From the NCBI RefSeq assembly GCF_030866765.1, contig NZ_CP133017.1, positions 6,056,501 through 6,120,500 of the forward strand: 64,000 nt of DNA, in the 5' to 3' direction. Positions 35,255 to 44,036 of this stretch are shown here, one piece after another. Within the stretch, counting starts at the first letter, position 1. Each line of letters opens with the position of its first letter. Below the pieces are notes generated by a model. It was given only the letters and a program-made list of their open reading frames with translations, was not told where the DNA came from and did not search any database. Source of the DNA: Paenibacillus silvisoli (lineage in GTDB: Bacteria; Bacillota; Bacilli; Paenibacillales; Paenibacillaceae). The position numbers and the translations under genes are program-made.

Positions 35255-36151
35255 CTAGAAAATGCGATAGTTGGCCAGACGATAAGCCAGCAGGTAGGAT
35301 ACGGAAATGAACGCCAGCGACACGATCGATTTGAACAGCCCGACCGCCGTGGCCGGTCCGAATTGCGCGTCGACCAAGCCTAGCCGGTACACGAACGTGT
35401 CGATAATATCGCCGCTCTCGTACACCTGCGGAGAATACATGTTGAAAATCTGGTCGAAGCCGGCGTTCAAAATGCTCCCCAAGCTCAGCGTCGTCAGCAG
35501 CACGATGATCGGCATCATCCCCGGCAGCGTAATATGCCACGTCTGCTTCCACCGGTTCGCTCCGTCGACGATCGCCGCCTCGTACAGGTTCGGATTGATC
35601 GACGTCAGCGCCGCCAAGTAGACGATCGTGGCGAAGCCGAATTCCTTCCACAGGTCGGTGATGACGACCGTAAACGGAAACCAGCGGTTATCCCCTAGAA
35701 AATAAACCGACGGCAGCCCGATTCCTTCAAGCACGCGGTTCACGATCCCCGAGGAAGGCGAAAGCACGTCGATCAGAATGCCGCCGAGAATGATCCAGGA
35801 TAGAAAGTGCGGCAAATAGATCAGCGTCTGGATGGACCGCTTGATGAACGTCTTGCCGATTTCGTTGAGCAGAATCGCGATCGCAATCGGCACCACCAGC
35901 CCGGCGACGATCTTCATGAGGGCGATGTAGACGGTGTTGTAAAGCACTTGAAAGGTGCTCGGAAGATCGACGATGTACGAAAAGTTGCCGATTCCAACCC
36001 ACTCCGAGCGGAAGAAGCCGAAAGCCGGCTTGAAATTTTGAAAAGCCATGATGATCCCGAACATCGGGCCATAACAGTAGATAAGGACGAGAATAGCGCC
36101 CGGCAGCAGCATCAGATGCAGCGGCATTTCCTTGATCCGTTTGCTTCGCAT
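35255..36151 (-). CDS. Carbohydrate ABC transporter permease (LplB-like), second operon
   Basis: Predicted 298-residue permease with about six membrane segments, beginning MPLHLMLLPGAILVLIYCYGPMFG after a short charged N terminus. It carries the EAA loop EAAIVDGANRWKQTWHITLPG. An AGGTGA ribosome site lies 6 bases before the ATG. It follows the binding-protein gene across a strong stem-loop at 36203-36229. Like the other operon it has no ATPase partner gene. Confidence 0.95.
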   Translation of the reverse strand: MRSKRIKEMPLHLMLLPGAILVLIYCYGPMFGIIMAFQNFKPAFGFFRSEWVGIGNFSYIVDLPSTFQVLYNTVYIALMKIVAGLVVPIAIAILLNEIGKTFIKRSIQTLIYLPHFLSWIILGGILIDVLSPSSGIVNRVLEGIGLPSVYFLGDNRWFPFTVVITDLWKEFGFATIVYLAALTSINPNLYEAAIVDGANRWKQTWHITLPGMMPIIVLLTTLSLGSILNAGFDQIFNMYSPQVYESGDIIDTFVYRLGLVDAQFGPATAVGLFKSIVSLAFISVSYLLAYRLANYRIF

Positions 36152-36202
36152 CGCGGTTCACCTCGGTCTGTAGGATAGTGATTTTGCCGATAAGGCGAAA
36201 CG

Positions 36203-36229
36203 GCTGCGCCGTCCTTTTGGCGGCGCAGC
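36203..36229 (-). terminator. Intercistronic stem-loop (probable attenuator) after the binding-protein gene
   Basis: GCTGCGCCG (36203-36211) pairs perfectly with CGGCGCAGC (36221-36229) around a 9-base loop. On the minus strand it is followed by a short CGTTTC tail. It lies between the highly expressed binding-protein gene and the permease genes and probably reduces read-through to them. Confidence 0.7.
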
Positions 36230-36261
36230 ACGTTTCATTCCGGAAGGCAGGCAGCCCCGGC

Positions 36262-37917
36262 CTATTTGTTTTTGGCGTACCAATCGTTGACTTCCGTCGT
36301 CATTTGATCCCCGCCCAGGCTCTTCCAATCCTCGACGAATTTATCGAACGTATCCAGCGATGCGCCCAAGATGATCTTCGTGAACGTTTCCAGCTGCATC
36401 TTCTCGAGCGTCGCCTTCTTCTCGACCATCGTCTTCGTAGGGGCTCCGTAGAACTTCGAGATTTCCAGGCTCTGCGTTTTGTCCTTGTACATGTCTTCAA
36501 TCACCTTGTACGAGCTGTCATGCCCGAACACGCGCAACGTTCCCCAGCCCGAGCGGTCGCCGCCGTTGAAAGCTACGATTTTGTCGTAATAGCCCTTCTG
36601 CTCCGGATTGAGACCCGCCGGGTCGTTCGCGTCCAGCGCAGCGGTCACCTGCTTGTAATGCCCGAAGTTGCCGCCGACCGGGTTCGAGCCCGCGTCCTGC
36701 ACGACGCGCTCGAAGAAGTGCTCGTACGTTTTATCGCCAACGACTTCGCTGTGGAATTTCGTCGCGTCCGCCGTGCCGCTGAAGAGCTTTTCGTTATCCA
36801 GGTTAAACAGCTCGATCAGCGCTTCCGGATGCTTCATCTTCTTGTTCGCGACGGTAAACCGGTCAAATTCGATATTGACGCTGTTCTTCGCCGGCTGGCC
36901 GTCGTTCGAAACGAGCGGCCATACGCCCCAGTCCGCTTGCGCGTTGTTCGTCACGCTGTCCTGCAGCGGCCATAGCGAGTTCCAGAGCGCGCCGAAGTTG
37001 ACGCCGACTTTGCCGGACGTGAAATCTTCGCCGACTTTATTGCTGTCCTTGACGCCGAATTCGCGGTCGATGAGCCCTTCCTTGTACCACTCCTGCAGCT
37101 TCGCGAGCGCCGCTTTCACTTCCGGCTGAATCGAGCCGTTGACCAGCTTGCCGTCCGCGCCTTCGATCCAGATGCCCGGATACGCATGGAAGGCGCTGAA
37201 CACGCCGGACGAAACGCCGACGCCGTTGCCGTACAAATCCTTCGTGAGCGCAATGCCGTACGTGTCGGCTTTGCCGTTGCCGTCCGGATCCTGCGTCTTG
37301 AACGCGCGCATCACGTTCTCAAGCTCCTGAAAACTCTTCGGCGGCTGCAGGTTCAGCTTGCTCAGCCAGTCCGTGCGAAGCCAGAGGAAGCTCAGCTTGC
37401 CGTCATAGTCTTCATCCGGCGGAAGCGCCATCAATTTGCCGTCGAACGTCGCGGAGGCTTTGGCGAGCTGGCCCAGCTCGATCGATTTTTTCGTCAGCTC
37501 GGAGCCGTGTTTCTCGTATACGTCCGACAGATCGGCAAGCAGGCCGGCTTCGACCAGCTGCTTCAGCTGCGACGCGTTGACCTTGAAGATGTCCGGCAGG
37601 TCGCCCGACGAAATCGCGATGTTGAGCTTCGCTTCGAACTGATCCTCCGGCACGATCCAGTTGTACTTCACCTTGATGCCCAGCTCTTCCAGGTACGCCT
37701 TGGTGTAGTTGTTGTTCTCGAAATCCTCGCCCTCTTTGAACGCCATCGACGACGGCTGGTCCCGAATCGCCGTAACCGTAATCGGAGGATCGAATTTTCC
37801 TGTCTCGTCTGAGCTCGACCCGCCATTGTTCCCCTCATTGCCGTTGCTGCTGCACGCCGTTACCAGCATTACAGTCGCCGCTAACTGCACAAGCATGATC
37901 TGTTTCCATCTCGCCAT
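36262..37917 (-). CDS. CUT1-type extracellular solute-binding lipoprotein, second operon
   Basis: Predicted 551-residue lipoprotein. It has a signal peptide with the lipobox LVTAC (Cys about residue 22), a Gly/Asn/Ser linker and then a large type-I solute-binding fold similar in size to LplA/YtcQ. A GGAGGCAGGCGG ribosome site precedes the ATG. It is the first gene of the operon with LplB- and LplC-like permeases, YesMN-like regulators, the GH36-like protein and the GH78 rhamnosidase, so the ligand is probably a rhamnose- and galactose-containing oligosaccharide of plant origin. Confidence 0.94.
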   Translation of the reverse strand: MARWKQIMLVQLAATVMLVTACSSNGNEGNNGGSSSDETGKFDPPITVTAIRDQPSSMAFKEGEDFENNNYTKAYLEELGIKVKYNWIVPEDQFEAKLNIAISSGDLPDIFKVNASQLKQLVEAGLLADLSDVYEKHGSELTKKSIELGQLAKASATFDGKLMALPPDEDYDGKLSFLWLRTDWLSKLNLQPPKSFQELENVMRAFKTQDPDGNGKADTYGIALTKDLYGNGVGVSSGVFSAFHAYPGIWIEGADGKLVNGSIQPEVKAALAKLQEWYKEGLIDREFGVKDSNKVGEDFTSGKVGVNFGALWNSLWPLQDSVTNNAQADWGVWPLVSNDGQPAKNSVNIEFDRFTVANKKMKHPEALIELFNLDNEKLFSGTADATKFHSEVVGDKTYEHFFERVVQDAGSNPVGGNFGHYKQVTAALDANDPAGLNPEQKGYYDKIVAFNGGDRSGWGTLRVFGHDSSYKVIEDMYKDKTQSLEISKFYGAPTKTMVEKKATLEKMQLETFTKIILGASLDTFDKFVEDWKSLGGDQMTTEVNDWYAKNK

Positions 37918-38020
37918 ATCGTCCGCCTGCCTCCTTGATTGGGATTTTGGATGTGTACGACTTCAAGATAGAACGGCGGGTGCAAGTTGTATACGCGAAC
38001 TTCTTTACGCCGCTTGCCCG

Positions 38021-38070
38021 ATTTTGACATCGGGCCGTGAAAGTCAAAATTGCGCAACGGAAGTCAAAAA
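38021..38070 (-). promoter_or_regulatory. Candidate AraC-type operator upstream of the rhamnoside transport operon
   Basis: AAGTCAAAA occurs at 38041-38049 and 38061-38069 (20-base spacing, same helical face), and ATTTTGACA in opposite orientation at 38021-38029. These lie 104-153 bases upstream of the binding-protein start. Direct repeats of about two helical turns are typical of AraC-family dimers, so the YesN-like regulator is the likely binder. Confidence 0.55.
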
Positions 38071-38092
38071 TAAGCTTCGCGTTGGTTGGGAC

Positions 38093-39241
38093 TTAGCCTT
38101 CGGTTTCGCCCGGCTTGCGCGTGCGCCACTCGTCGCCCCACAGCTTCGTGCCGGAGCCGAACGCCTTGCGGTACTCCTGCCGCCAGTAGTGGATGTCATG
38201 CAGCGTAATCGCCGGCATGTTCTGGCGCTCCGCCGCCGGCGGCAGCGGCGCGAACGGCTTATGCGGCTCGGTCTGGTACCAATACGCCACCGTCGCGATG
38301 TCCAGCGTCAGGCAGTTGTTATGGCCGTGCTCGACGCTGCCCCGCAGCGATTTTTCAAAATAAATCGGGTCCTCGAGCAGAAACCGGTAGCTGTGCGTGC
38401 GTCCAAGGAAGCCGCCGATTTTGTCCGGTACCTTGGCATAGCCGAAGAACGGATGCAGGTACTGTTCGTCCGGGCAATACGCCGTGTTGAAGAAGTCTTC
38501 GGTGCCCGTTCCGTGCAGGGAGCCCGGCCACGCTTCGCCGTCGATCATCCACATGTCGTCGCCTTCGCCATACCACATCGTGCTCGGATTATCCACGTAG
38601 TAGTTGAGCCCGACGAAATGTCCCTTGCCCTCGATATCCGCGAAGACATAGTTGTGCTCGTCGCTTTGGTTCGGCTTTTGCGGCACGAGCCCGAGGTGCT
38701 CGTTCTCGCCTTGCTCCGGGTCGGCGTCCGTCAGCTCGCGTCTCCACTGGGCATGGAAGCGTCCGGCATCGTCTTGCATTTCGTCATGCTCCTCGTAATC
38801 GATATAGAAGTAGAGCGAGTCGAGCTCCTTGTCGGACTCGTTATCGACGACGATGACCGCGCCATTGCCGAACGGCATCGGAAAATAGCAGTTCAGCGCA
38901 TAGCCTCTCCTTGGCGCGGCAGCCAGCGGCAGCGACGTGAAATTGTACTGCTCGCCCCAGCCTTGGCCGAAGAAGTCGCCGAGCGGCGATTCGACGCTGG
39001 GCTCGGTCTCCCCGTCCCAATACATGCGGATGACCGCATTGCGGCGGATCATCGGATCGGGCGAGCTGTGCGTGATCCAGATGTGGCGGATGACGCCCGC
39101 GCCTTCGATGCGCGCCAGCTCCTTTCTCGTGCCCGGCGGCACCGGCACGGAATCGTCGTTACTGCCTCCGCGGTCGTAGCTGGAAATCCGCTTGCTTCGG
39201 ACGCCGGAGCGGAGCTTATATAGATCGTCGAGTTTTTTCAT
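38093..39241 (-). CDS. GH172-family protein (DUF2961), second copy
   Basis: Predicted 382-residue DUF2961/GH172 protein with IEGAGVIRHIWIT, RMYWDGETEPSVESPLGDFFGQGWG and GTGTEDFFNTAYCP. It corresponds along most of its length to the protein at 4091-5182, but differs enough to suggest different specificity. It has no signal peptide. It stands alone: the transport operon promoter lies downstream and a 463-base non-coding region upstream. GH172 members act on furanosides such as alpha-D-fructofuranose or alpha-D-arabinofuranose; the sugar here is unassigned. Confidence 0.87.
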   Translation of the reverse strand: MKKLDDLYKLRSGVRSKRISSYDRGGSNDDSVPVPPGTRKELARIEGAGVIRHIWITHSSPDPMIRRNAVIRMYWDGETEPSVESPLGDFFGQGWGEQYNFTSLPLAAAPRRGYALNCYFPMPFGNGAVIVVDNESDKELDSLYFYIDYEEHDEMQDDAGRFHAQWRRELTDADPEQGENEHLGLVPQKPNQSDEHNYVFADIEGKGHFVGLNYYVDNPSTMWYGEGDDMWMIDGEAWPGSLHGTGTEDFFNTAYCPDEQYLHPFFGYAKVPDKIGGFLGRTHSYRFLLEDPIYFEKSLRGSVEHGHNNCLTLDIATVAYWYQTEPHKPFAPLPPAAERQNMPAITLHDIHYWRQEYRKAFGSGTKLWGDEWRTRKPGETEG

Positions 39242-39483
39242 GATTTTTCAGTCCCCCTGTTTGTGCAGCGCCGCGAGCGCTTGCGGTTCATGAACGCGCT
39301 TTCTCGTTCGTATGTTTGATGTTCGCCTTCGGCGGGGCGAAAGTAAATCTTCAAAATCTACGATCGTATCGATAAATCAATAAACGCAGAAAAAGCCAGC
39401 ATCGGCGGTGTGCCGGCACTGACCTGTGTTTGGTGCATTTGACATCATTTACTAGTTTGCGATCAAGCCGCTCACGAGTGCGT

Positions 39484-39670
39484 TCTAACGAATCGTATCG
39501 CGCTTATTTGAGGCAAAAAGGGCGATATTGTGCTCTAACGAATCGTATAGACGTTATTTGGCGGATTTGTCCTGTTTTGGGCCTGGTTTGCGCGAAATAA
39601 CGCTTCTGGAGTTCGTTAGATGTGGAGAAGGGGCTATTTGGGTGAAATAGCGTCGCTGGAGTTCGTTAGT
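39484..39670. repeat. Second four-core intergenic repeat, two forward, two reverse
   Basis: Forward cores start TCTAACGAATCGTAT at 39484 and about 39534 (50 apart), each continuing to CGCTTATTT or CGTTATTT. Reverse cores end GGAGTTCGTTAG at about 39619 and 39669 (50 apart), each preceded by GAAATAACG or GAAATAGCG. Order, orientation and spacing match the element at 3833-4018. It fills the 3' part of the 463-base gap 39242-39704; the rest of that gap holds a perfect GTTCATGAAC palindrome at 39286-39295 and nothing else I can assign. Confidence 0.8.
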
Positions 39671-39704
39671 CGGTTACGACAGTCGTCCCGCCACGGACGC
39701 CGCT

Positions 39705-40577
39705 CTATTTCCGCATCCGATACTCATGCGGCGTGACGCCGATCTGCTTGCGGAACAGCTGCGAGAAATACGAGGCGTTCCCGATGCCGACTTCCATGCC
39801 GATCATTTCGATCGGGAAGGAGGTCGCGCGCAACAGCTGGCACGCCTCCTTCAATCGCCGGGCGATCAAGTATTCGGTGATGCTGCTCCCCGTCTCCGTT
39901 CGGAAGACGCGGGAGAGATGGAACTTGGACAGGTGCATCGCTTCGGCCAGCTCCTCGAGCTCGAACTTGTCCCGGTAATGCGCATTGATCCATTTCATGA
40001 TGCGCTCGGAATGTCTCGCGCTCCCGCTTCCGCCCGGCACCGCGCATCCGCCCGAAGCGGTCAGCTCGGCTCTCGTGCGGACGAGCTGCATGAGCTGCGC
40101 CAGGAACAGCGTGCCGGCTTCCGATTGCCAGCCCGCGGCCCCTCCCAACGCATCGGCAAAATACCGCAACAGCTGCTCGAGCAGCTCCTGCTGCTCGCCG
40201 AGCTCGAATGCCTGCTGGGCAAGACGTCCTTGCGACAGCTGCATGAAGAAGCGGTGCAGCTCCGGGAAGGCGCGAAGCGGCTCTTCCAGCATGAACGGCA
40301 AGAAATGCAGGATCGTCCGCTCGTACGGCGCATCAGCCTCAATGTCCGCATGGACCCGATGCAGCTGATCGGGCTGAAAGAAGAAGAGCGTGCCCGCCTT
40401 CAGCTCATAGGTCCGCTCCCGCACGACGACCTTCCCCCGCCCCCGGTGCACGAACAGCAGCTCGGCCGCTTGATGGCTGTGGTAGTAACCGTCGAACGGC
40501 TGATCCGACCGCAGCCGATAATCGAACGCATACGGCCTTGCGCTGCTCTCGAACAAATCTTTGCCGCTGACCTTCAT
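39705..40577 (-). CDS. AraC-family regulator with N-terminal cupin domain
   Basis: Predicted 290-residue regulator. Residues about 15-110 form a sugar-sensing cupin (HSHQAAELLFVHRGRGKVVV, AGTLFFFQPDQLHRV), and residues about 190-290 a C-terminal AraC double HTH (FELEELAEAMHLSKFHLSRVFRTETG, GIGNASYFSQLFRKQIGVTPHEY). The ATG at 40575-40577 is 7 bases after GGGAGG; the longer in-frame reading runs through the divergent promoter region and is rejected. It is divergent from the GH88 gene 157 bases away and is its likely activator. Confidence 0.92.
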   Translation of the reverse strand: MKVSGKDLFESSARPYAFDYRLRSDQPFDGYYHSHQAAELLFVHRGRGKVVVRERTYELKAGTLFFFQPDQLHRVHADIEADAPYERTILHFLPFMLEEPLRAFPELHRFFMQLSQGRLAQQAFELGEQQELLEQLLRYFADALGGAAGWQSEAGTLFLAQLMQLVRTRAELTASGGCAVPGGSGSARHSERIMKWINAHYRDKFELEELAEAMHLSKFHLSRVFRTETGSSITEYLIARRLKEACQLLRATSFPIEMIGMEVGIGNASYFSQLFRKQIGVTPHEYRMRK

Positions 40578-40734
40578 TTCCGTCCCTCCCCATCTGCATC
40601 CGATAACCGACCACCACCAACAACCAACTACCAACATAGCAACAGAACAACATTTTCGCGCAACGGGCCGTAATCGGTCCTCGCCGTCCGCAAGTACAAT
40701 TAGCTTGTAACTATCCAACCGAGGTGAATGAGCG

Positions 40735-41856
40735 ATGGCAGCTATCGATACCCCATACTTCAATCAAGTGATGGAACGGCTTCAACATAAAGCAGACGGC
40801 ATGATCCCCCGCATCGGAGACAAATGTCCCGAGGCCGCAGGCGCGGACGGCGTATACAGCAACCGGGAGGACGACTATTGGACGTCCGGCTTCTGGCCCG
40901 GCCTGCTGTGGATCATGTACGCACAGACGGGCAAGGAGCATTACAAGGAAGCGGCATGGAACTGGGACGCGCGGATCGGCGAGTACCTGAACAAGCCTAC
41001 CCACAACATTCACCACGACGTCGGCTTCCAGTTTCTATCCACCGCCGTCATCAAGCATAAGCTGACCGGCGACCCGGAAGGCTTGCGCATCGGCCTGCAA
41101 GCGGCCAATTTCCTTGCGGGACGCTTTAATCCCGCGGGCAATTTCATCCGTGCTTGGGGCTATCATTTTACCGGCTGGGCGATCATCGACTGCATGATGA
41201 ATCTGTCGCTGCTGTTCTGGGCGTCGGAGACGGCGGAGGACCCTCGCTTCAAGCATATCGCGGTTCGCCATGCCGATACGGCGCTGCAGCACTTCATCCG
41301 CCTGGACGGCTCCGTGAACCATATTGTCAGCTTCGATCCGGAAAGCGGCGCGTTCATCGAGTCGCTTGGCGGCCAAGGCTACTCGCCGACGTCCGCTTGG
41401 AGCCGCGGCGCTTCTTGGGCGCTGTATGGCTTCGCCAATGCGTACCGCTACACCGGCGATGCCAAATACTTGGACGCCTCCAAGCGGGTCGCCCATTTCT
41501 TCCTCGCCTCCCTGCCGGAAAACGGCGTGCCGCCATGGGATTTCCGCGCGCCGGATGCCGAATCGGCGCCTAGAGATACGTCCGCGGCGGCGATAGCGGC
41601 CTCCGGCCTGTTGGAGCTGGCCAAGCTGGTGCCTGCGGATGAGAGCGGCACCTATTCCGGCTGGGCGGCGCGAATCGTACGGTCGCTGACCGAGCAGTAC
41701 GCGACCTGGGGGCAGCCGGAGCACGAAGCGATTCTGCTTGAAGGCACCGGGCATCTGCCCGCAGGCCAAAATATCGGCGTGTCGCTCATCTACGGCGATT
41801 ACTTCTATGCGGAAGCCGTCGCGAAGCTGTGCGGGTGGACGGAAAACGTCTACTAA
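40735..41856 (+). CDS. GH88 unsaturated uronyl hydrolase
   Basis: Predicted 373-residue (alpha/alpha)6-barrel enzyme of GH88, which hydrates and thereby releases delta-4,5-unsaturated uronic acid from the non-reducing end of oligosaccharides made by polysaccharide lyases. Two conserved aspartates are in place: Asp95 in NIHHDVGFQF and Asp152 in WAIIDCMMN, spaced as in the characterised Bacillus unsaturated glucuronyl hydrolase. There is no signal peptide. A GAGGTGA site precedes the ATG. It is divergent from the cupin AraC regulator. Its stop shares the CTAA tetranucleotide with the convergent DUF429 gene. Presence of this enzyme implies a lyase elsewhere in the genome. Confidence 0.93.
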   Translation: MAAIDTPYFNQVMERLQHKADGMIPRIGDKCPEAAGADGVYSNREDDYWTSGFWPGLLWIMYAQTGKEHYKEAAWNWDARIGEYLNKPTHNIHHDVGFQFLSTAVIKHKLTGDPEGLRIGLQAANFLAGRFNPAGNFIRAWGYHFTGWAIIDCMMNLSLLFWASETAEDPRFKHIAVRHADTALQHFIRLDGSVNHIVSFDPESGAFIESLGGQGYSPTSAWSRGASWALYGFANAYRYTGDAKYLDASKRVAHFFLASLPENGVPPWDFRAPDAESAPRDTSAAAIAASGLLELAKLVPADESGTYSGWAARIVRSLTEQYATWGQPEHEAILLEGTGHLPAGQNIGVSLIYGDYFYAEAVAKLCGWTENVY

Positions 41857-42638
41857 AGCTTCGCGTAGACGATCTCGACCGGAAGGCCGGTCGGATCGTC
41901 TTCCGGCGGATCCTCCGTTAACCGCACCAGACTGTCGGGATGCTCAACGATTCGCTGCGCGGTCAGCGCCAGTATCGTCGCGTCGAGCAGATCGTCGAGC
42001 TTGGCCGATACGCCGGCGGCGCCGTTCCAGACAAGGCTACCGCTCTTCGCCATATAGTCGATGTAATTCGGAAAATGCTTCTCGATGACCGCAAGCCGTT
42101 CGAAGATACCGGGCAGGCGATGCTTGCTGGAGAAGCTGTCGCGGTTGCCTAACGCCATAAAACAAATCTCCGGATGCGCCTCCGACGCCAGCGCCCGGTC
42201 CGGCAGGCTTAACACGAACTCGCGCACGTTCGCGATTCTCGGAACCAGCGCATAACCGGGCGGCGTCAGCTTGAGCCCCGTGTCCCGAACATTCGGGCCG
42301 TTAATGGCATCGTACCGCTCCCGCGGCGATAATCGGCTGCCTTCGTCAGTCTGCAGCCGCTGCCATTCCTTCAGCGCATGATAGCTGGGCGAATGGAAGC
42401 ATCGCTTCTTATTGACCGGGCCGAGCAGCTCCATCACTTGCTCCTCGGAGCTGCGTTTGCCGGACGCGCGCAGCCCGAGCGGCATATCGATAAGCAGCTT
42501 CCGGCAGCCGGCGCCGTATTCCGCCCACAGCTCCTCAAGCTGCGCAACTTGAACGTAACGAATCGTCTGCACGCCTTGAACGCGATCCGCGATTGCGGCA
42601 ACCCACTGGCTTTGGGCGCCGTCGACTCCAATATACAT
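41853..42638 (-). CDS. DUF429 domain protein (predicted RNase H-like fold)
   Basis: Predicted 261-residue protein with the DUF429 signature: an N-terminal YIGVDGAQSQWVAA, with an Asp in the RNase H-like first strand, LLIDMPLGL and a CFHSPSYHALKEWQ region, and a C-terminal LDDLLDATILALTAQ. The family is predicted to be a nuclease of the RNase H-like superfamily, but its biological role is unknown to me. A GGAGGG ribosome site precedes the ATG. Its 3' end overlaps the GH88 gene by four bases, tail to tail. A perfect 14-bp stem-loop lies just upstream at 42663-42703. Confidence 0.85.
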   Translation of the reverse strand: MYIGVDGAQSQWVAAIADRVQGVQTIRYVQVAQLEELWAEYGAGCRKLLIDMPLGLRASGKRSSEEQVMELLGPVNKKRCFHSPSYHALKEWQRLQTDEGSRLSPRERYDAINGPNVRDTGLKLTPPGYALVPRIANVREFVLSLPDRALASEAHPEICFMALGNRDSFSSKHRLPGIFERLAVIEKHFPNYIDYMAKSGSLVWNGAAGVSAKLDDLLDATILALTAQRIVEHPDSLVRLTEDPPEDDPTGLPVEIVYAKL

Positions 42639-42662
42639 CGTTGCTTTATACCCTCCATTTGA

Positions 42663-42703
42663 AATGCCCTTAATCGCTTTTCATAGAAACGATTAAGGGC
42701 ATT
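42663..42703 (-). terminator. Perfect 14-bp stem-loop between GH30 remnant and DUF429 gene
   Basis: AATGCCCTTAATCG (42663-42676) and CGATTAAGGGCATT (42690-42703) form a perfect stem with a 13-base loop. It lies downstream of the GH30 stop and about 25 bases before the DUF429 start, both on the minus strand. The tail is ATTTC, so termination may be weak. Confidence 0.55.
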
Positions 42704-42798
42704 AGCTATGCATAATGCTATCATTGCAAGAGATGCCAAGGGTGTCAATTCGGGAACGCGCATCATTTTTTACAATGCGTATCGATTTCTTACGCTGC

Positions 42799-43989
42799 CT
42801 ATGGAGCGGCTATGCCCGAAATGCCCGTGATGACAAACGTGCTGACCGATCCCGCCGGCACCGCTGCCGTAAATTGTTTATTCGAAAGCGTCAGACCGGA
42901 GACCTCAGCCAAATTTTCGGCGCCGCTGGTCCGATACCCGGCAACGGAACCCGTCACGTTCGTGAATTGCGACAGATCGTAGGTCACCGTATTGGAAGCG
43001 GAGGAATCGTTGATCGTAACGATGACGAGCTTTCCGCTTGCGCCGTCGTATGCCGCAATCGAATCATTATCGGCGATATCGACGATTTTATACCCCGGGC
43101 GAATGAATGTGCTCCACTGGGCCATGGCGTAATATTTTTTCTTGATCGTATAGGTGCCCAGATTGGCGCTCGCATCGTTCAGATCGGTCTCGATCATGCC
43201 CCAGCCGCCCGGCGTCTCCACTGCCTGCCAATACACCCACGCAGCGTTCCCCATAGATTTGATGTCCCGCAAAATATTCCGCGACATCGTCAGCCCGCTC
43301 GCATCCCCATCGCCATGCTCGGAATTCCAAATCCGTTTGCCGCCGGTTGCATCGTGCAAGCCTGCGCGGTCGCTCCCCCCGTACGTATGCGAATTAAACT
43401 GGTCGAGCTTCTCCTTGGTCGCCTCGGAGTAGCTGTTGATCGAATCCCTCGCAAGATCGATGCTCGTTTCTTCCGGTGCGCTAATGCCTGTCGTCATTCC
43501 TTTGGCGGTCAGCGAATGATGCAGAGCGTCGATCATCATCTGCTGGCTGGCGGGGTACATCCGATTGCCCTCTTGGCGATTGCCGAATGACCAATAATCG
43601 GAGCTTGGCTCGTTAAAAGCGGATAACGTGCGGAACGTAATGCCCCAGCTGCTCTGAAAATGCTGCGTGACCGTCGTCAGATAGTCCGCGAACGCATCGT
43701 ACATGTCCGTTTTCAGGTTCTCGTCGGCATTCGTATTTCCGGTGACGCTGCCGCTCTTCGTCATCCACCACGGCGGCGAATTGGCGAACGCCTCGGCAAT
43801 GAACTCGCTTGGGGCGATCCGCGACTTGGCGGCCTCCAGCATCCACCGCTGATTCGCATCCCGCGTCCAGTCGTAGGCCGCGGCTGCGGAAGCTTTAAAG
43901 CTGGGTACTCTCGCCCGCAGCTCCATAACGATGTAAGCGTTGTCAATTTGAGGATTCATCTGTTCTGGCAAAACATAAAGGCGTGTCAA
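42799..43989 (-). pseudogene. 5'-truncated GH30 glycosidase (endo-beta-1,6-galactanase-like)
   Basis: About 396 codons remain open. The product matches the second half of the GH30 TIM barrel and the C-terminal beta-sandwich: SNSPPWWMTKSG-like AFANSPPWWMTKSGSVTGN, the acid/base Glu in LSAFNEPSSDYW, and the nucleophile Glu in IWNSEHGDG. The signal peptide and the first part of the barrel (roughly 80-120 residues in secreted relatives) are missing, and the reading frame begins within the terminator stem-loop of the neighbouring dehydratase gene with no ribosome site. Relatives that degrade beta-1,6-galactan (arabinogalactan side chains) are secreted. I therefore call it a truncated, probably inactive gene, although no internal stop or frameshift is present. 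Confidence 0.72.
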
Positions 43990-44019
43990 ACGGGGACTCC
44001 CATTTGCACGCCTTTATGT
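43967..44019 (-). terminator. Terminator of the IlvD/Edd-type dehydratase gene
   Basis: ACATAAAGGCGTG (43973-43985) and CACGCCTTTATGT (44007-44019) form a perfect 13-bp stem with a 21-base loop, followed on the minus strand by TTTTGCC. It starts 17 bases after the dehydratase stop and overlaps the beginning of the truncated GH30 frame. Confidence 0.7.
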
Positions 44020-44036
44020 GTTTCGCTTTCGCCTGA

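Noticed and set aside
43973-44019. Terminal inverted repeats of a small transposable element
   Set aside because: The two 13-bp arms enclose only 21 bases and are followed by a T-rich tail 17 bases after a stop codon, so a terminator explains them.
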